Shown here: positions 3,752 to 6,375 of the stretch, one piece after another | Numbering within the stretch: position 1 is the first letter of the stretch | How the letters are laid out: each line of letters starts with the position of its first letter | Assembly (NCBI GenBank): GCA_002429165.1 | Contig: DIYV01000109.1 | Location: 1 to 6,375, forward strand | DNA: 6,375 nt | Origin: Gallionella sp. UBA6045 | GTDB taxonomy: Bacteria > Pseudomonadota > Gammaproteobacteria > Burkholderiales > Gallionellaceae | Direction of reading: 5' to 3' | The notes under the pieces: model-generated | What the model was told of the DNA's origin: nothing | The model's input: the letters and a program-made list of their open reading frames with translations, nothing else | The model's database searches: none | Program-made: the position numbers and the translations under genes

Positions 3752-6375
3752 ATGCTTGAGCAACTCAACGAAAAAGATTTTGGTACACCCAAACGCATCT
3801 CAGAACAGGAAGTCACGCTGGAGATAGATGGCATGCAGGTGACCGTCGCGGCGGGGACATCGATCATGCGCGCGGCTGCCGAAAGCGGCGTGAACGTGCC
3901 CAAGCTGTGCGCGACGGACAGCCTGGAACCGTTCGGTTCATGCAGGTTGTGCCTGGTGGAGATCGAGGGGCGCAAGGGCTATCCGGCGTCATGCACCACG
4001 CCGGCGGAACAGGGCATGAAGGTACGCACCCAGTCGCCCAAGCTGCAGGCGCTGCGCAAGGGCGTGATGGAGCTGTACATCTCCGACCACCCGCTGGACT
4101 GCCTGACCTGCGCGGCCAACGGCAATTGCGAATTGCAGGACATGGCCGGCGTCACCGGATTGCGCGAGGTGCGCTACGGCTACGACGGCGAGAATCATAT
4201 CCACAGCCTGAAGGATGAATCGAATCCCTATTTCACTTACGATCCTTCCAAGTGCATCGTGTGCAACCGCTGCGTGCGCGCCTGCGAGGAAACCCAGGGC
4301 ACTTATGCCTTGACGATATCTGGGCGCGGTTTCGAATCTCGTGTCTCGCCGGGCCAGGACCAGCCATTCATGGATTCGGAATGCGTGTCGTGCGGCGCGT
4401 GCGTGCAAGCCTGCCCGACCGCCACCCTGCAGGAAAAATCCGTGATTGCGCTGGGGCAGGCCGAGCACAGCGTGGTGACCACTTGCGCCTATTGCGGCGT
4501 GGGCTGTTCCTTCAAGGCGGAGATGAAGGGCAGCGAGGTGGTGCGCATGGTTCCCGACAAGAACGGCCAGGCCAATGAAGGCCACTCGTGCGTGAAAGGC
4601 CGCTTCGCCTGGGGTTACGCGACGCACAAGGATCGCATCCTCAAGCCGATGATACGCGGCAAGATCACCGACCCCTGGAAGGAAGTGAGCTGGGATGAGG
4701 CGCTGAATTACGCCGCTGGGGAATTCAAGCGCATCCAGAAAAAATACGGACGCGACTCGATCGGCGGCATCGTCTCCTCGCGCTGCACCAATGAAGAAGG
4801 TTACCTGGTGCAGAAGCTGGTGCGCACCGCGTTCGGCAACAACAACGTCGATACCTGCGCGCGGGTGTGTCATTCGCCGACCGGCTACGGCCTGAAACAG
4901 ACGCTGGGCGAATCCGCCGGGACACAGACGTTCAAATCGGTCGAACACAGCGATGTGATCCTGGTGATCGGCGCGAACCCGACCGATGCCCATCCGGTGT
5001 TCGCCTCGCGGATGAAAAAGCGTTTGCGCGAAGGTGCCAAACTGATCGTGATCGATCCGCGCAAGATCGAACTGGTGCGTTCGCCTCATATCAAAGCCGA
5101 GTTTCATTTGCCGCTCAAACCCGGCACCAATGTGGCGATGGTTTCAGCGCTCGCCCATGTGATCGTTACCGAGGGCCTGCTGGCGACCGAATTCATCGCC
5201 CAGCGTTGCGAGGACAAGGCCTTCCAGCAGTGGCGTGACTTTGTCGCGCTGCCGGAGAATTCACCCGAGGCGATGGAGCAGACCACCGGCGTGCCGGCGG
5301 AACTGGTGCGCGGTGCGGCGCGGCTGTATGCGACCGGCGGCAATGCCGCGATCTATTACGGGCTGGGTGTCACCGAGCATGCGCAGGGTTCGACCGCGGT
5401 GATGGGCATCGCAAATCTGGCGATGGCCACCGGCAATATCGGCCGCGAAGGCGTGGGTGTGAATCCGTTGCGCGGGCAGAACAATGTGCAGGGCGCCTGC
5501 GATATCGGTTCTTTCCCGCACGAATTGCCGGGCTACCGCCATGTTTCCGATTCGACTACCCGCCATCTGTTCGAACAGGCGTGGGGCGTAGAGATCCAGC
5601 CCGAGCCGGGATTGCGCATACCGAATATGTTCGATGCCGCGCTGGACGGCAGTTTCATGGGGCTGTATTGCCAGGGCGAGGATATCGTGCAGTCCGACCC
5701 GGACACCCAGCACGTTACCGCGGCACTTTCTGCCATGGAGTGCATCGTGGTGCAGGATATCTTCCTGAACGAGACCGCGATGTATGCGCACGTGTTTTTG
5801 CCGGGCTCGTCATTCCTGGAAAAGGACGGCACTTTCACCAATGCGGAACGGCGCATCTCGCGGGTACGCAAGGTCATGCCGCCCAAGGCCGTCTATGCAG
5901 ACTGGGAAGTGACGATACAGCTGGCGCAGCGCCTGGGTTACCGGATGGATTACGCGCACCCGTCCGAGATCATGGACGAGATCGCGCGCCTGACGCCCAC
6001 TTTCCATGGCGTGAGTTACGAAAAGCTCGATCAGCTCGGCAGCATACAGTGGCCGTGCAACGACGAGGCCCCGCTGGGCACACCGACCATGCACATCGAC
6101 CAGTTCGTGCGCGGCAAAGGCAAGTTCATCATCACCAAGTATGTGGCGACCGACGAAAAGGTCACGCGCAAATTCCCACTGATACTCACCACCGGCAGGA
6201 TATTGTCGCAATACAACGTGGGCGCGCAGACCCGGCGCACCGAGAACGTGCAGTGGCATGAGCAGGATCTGCTGGAGATCCATCCGCATGATGCAGAAGA
6301 ACGCGGTGTTGTGGATGGCGGCTGGGTGGGCATCCACAGCCGTTCCGGCGATACGGTGTTGCGCGCCAAGGTGTC
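3752..6375 (+). CDS. fdsA: NAD-dependent formate dehydrogenase alpha subunit, catalytic (Mo-bisMGD), 3' end cut
   Basis: Open from ATG 3752 to the right edge: 874 codons of an expected 950-960. It oxidises formate to CO2 in the cytoplasm. The N-terminal NuoG-like part holds a [2Fe-2S] ferredoxin domain (C53, C64, C67, C81), a His-ligated [4Fe-4S] site (H113, C117, C120, C126) and two ferredoxin-type [4Fe-4S] sites (C168, C171, C174, C178; C211, C214, C217, C221). The molybdopterin domain opens with a further [4Fe-4S] set, C245, C248, C252 and C280. The active site is cysteine, not selenocysteine: C373-H374 in CARVCHSPTG, with the conserved arginine R574 in NPLRGQNNVQGACD. The 201-residue distance from Cys to Arg agrees with Rhodobacter-type FdsA as I recall it. 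The cofactor-binding C-terminal domain starts near 807 (KFPLILTTGRILSQYN) and is truncated by the window. No frameshift is seen. Membrane or periplasmic FDHs are excluded by the lack of a Tat signal and by the NuoE/F partners. Confidence 0.96.
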   Translation, partial: MLEQLNEKDFGTPKRISEQEVTLEIDGMQVTVAAGTSIMRAAAESGVNVPKLCATDSLEPFGSCRLCLVEIEGRKGYPASCTTPAEQGMKVRTQSPKLQALRKGVMELYISDHPLDCLTCAANGNCELQDMAGVTGLREVRYGYDGENHIHSLKDESNPYFTYDPSKCIVCNRCVRACEETQGTYALTISGRGFESRVSPGQDQPFMDSECVSCGACVQACPTATLQEKSVIALGQAEHSVVTTCAYCGVGCSFKAEMKGSEVVRMVPDKNGQANEGHSCVKGRFAWGYATHKDRILKPMIRGKITDPWKEVSWDEALNYAAGEFKRIQKKYGRDSIGGIVSSRCTNEEGYLVQKLVRTAFGNNNVDTCARVCHSPTGYGLKQTLGESAGTQTFKSVEHSDVILVIGANPTDAHPVFASRMKKRLREGAKLIVIDPRKIELVRSPHIKAEFHLPLKPGTNVAMVSALAHVIVTEGLLATEFIAQRCEDKAFQQWRDFVALPENSPEAMEQTTGVPAELVRGAARLYATGGNAAIYYGLGVTEHAQGSTAVMGIANLAMATGNIGREGVGVNPLRGQNNVQGACDIGSFPHELPGYRHVSDSTTRHLFEQAWGVEIQPEPGLRIPNMFDAALDGSFMGLYCQGEDIVQSDPDTQHVTAALSAMECIVVQDIFLNETAMYAHVFLPGSSFLEKDGTFTNAERRISRVRKVMPPKAVYADWEVTIQLAQRLGYRMDYAHPSEIMDEIARLTPTFHGVSYEKLDQLGSIQWPCNDEAPLGTPTMHIDQFVRGKGKFIITKYVATDEKVTRKFPLILTTGRILSQYNVGAQTRRTENVQWHEQDLLEIHPHDAEERGVVDGGWVGIHSRSGDTVLRAKV
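3772..3784 (+). repeat. 13-base direct repeat, copy 2 (fdsA 5' end)
   Basis: Second copy of AAAAGATTTTGGT, covering the last base of codon 7 and codons 8-11 of fdsA (K-D-F-G). Partner of 3542-3554. Confidence 0.8.

Noticed and set aside
4868..4873. Possible selenocysteine at the FdsA active site
   Set aside because: Codon 373 (4868-4870) is TGT, followed by CAT for His374, so the ligand is cysteine and no TGA recoding is involved.
3989..5107. 372-codon open frame on the minus strand, antisense to fdsA
   Set aside because: Opposite the Fe-S and active-site region of fdsA, no ribosome site or domain evident; shadow of a strongly coding + strand.

Overview
This window carries the left-hand part of a soluble, molybdenum-dependent, NAD+-linked formate dehydrogenase locus (fds) together with its probable regulator and the end of a molybdenum-cofactor gene. 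The operon order (fdsG-fdsB-fdsA behind a divergent ModE-like regulator), the GC-rich coding regions and the subunit sequences point to a proteobacterium, most likely a betaproteobacterium. The placement is inferred from protein resemblance and gene order recalled from Cupriavidus-type fds loci; a lineage below class cannot be read from this window.

Layout. (1) 1-366, + strand: the 3' end of a mobA-like gene (GMP attachment to molybdopterin). Its visible 5' portion is occupied by a C/G-rich perfect inverted repeat and a G-tract run that do not look like MobA. (2) 367-1416, - strand: a regulator with a ModE-type winged helix fused to a molybdate-binding-protein-like sensor domain, here called FdsR. 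It abuts mobA tail to tail with no gap. (3) 1417-1557: the divergent control region, with an AT-rich ATATAT repeat over the fdsR start, AAGGT-type repeats, a possible -10, and an 18-codon leader ORF whose stop overlaps the fdsG start. (4) 1558-2031 fdsG and 2028-3572 fdsB, overlapping by ATGA. (5) 3573-3751: a 179-base spacer with a pair of inverted REP-like palindromes and a strong Shine-Dalgarno for the next gene. (6) 3752 to the right edge: fdsA, the catalytic subunit, open for 874 codons and cut by the window; roughly the last 80-90 codons are missing. fdsC and fdsD, the usual next genes, would lie to the right and are not seen.

How they work together. FdsA oxidises formate at a bis-MGD molybdenum centre. 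Electrons pass through its Fe-S clusters to the [4Fe-4S] and FMN of FdsB, where NAD+ is reduced; FdsG adds a [2Fe-2S] cluster. MobA would supply the guanine dinucleotide form of the cofactor, and FdsR would tune expression to formate and/or molybdenum state. All Fe-S ligand sets and the catalytic Cys-His and Arg can be read in the sequence, so the enzyme appears intact as far as it is visible.

No undescribed biological system is evident. The interesting material is in the non-coding and edge parts: the REP pair inside the operon, the hairpin element inside mobA, the leader ORF, and a 13-base in-phase repeat joining the fdsB end and fdsA start.
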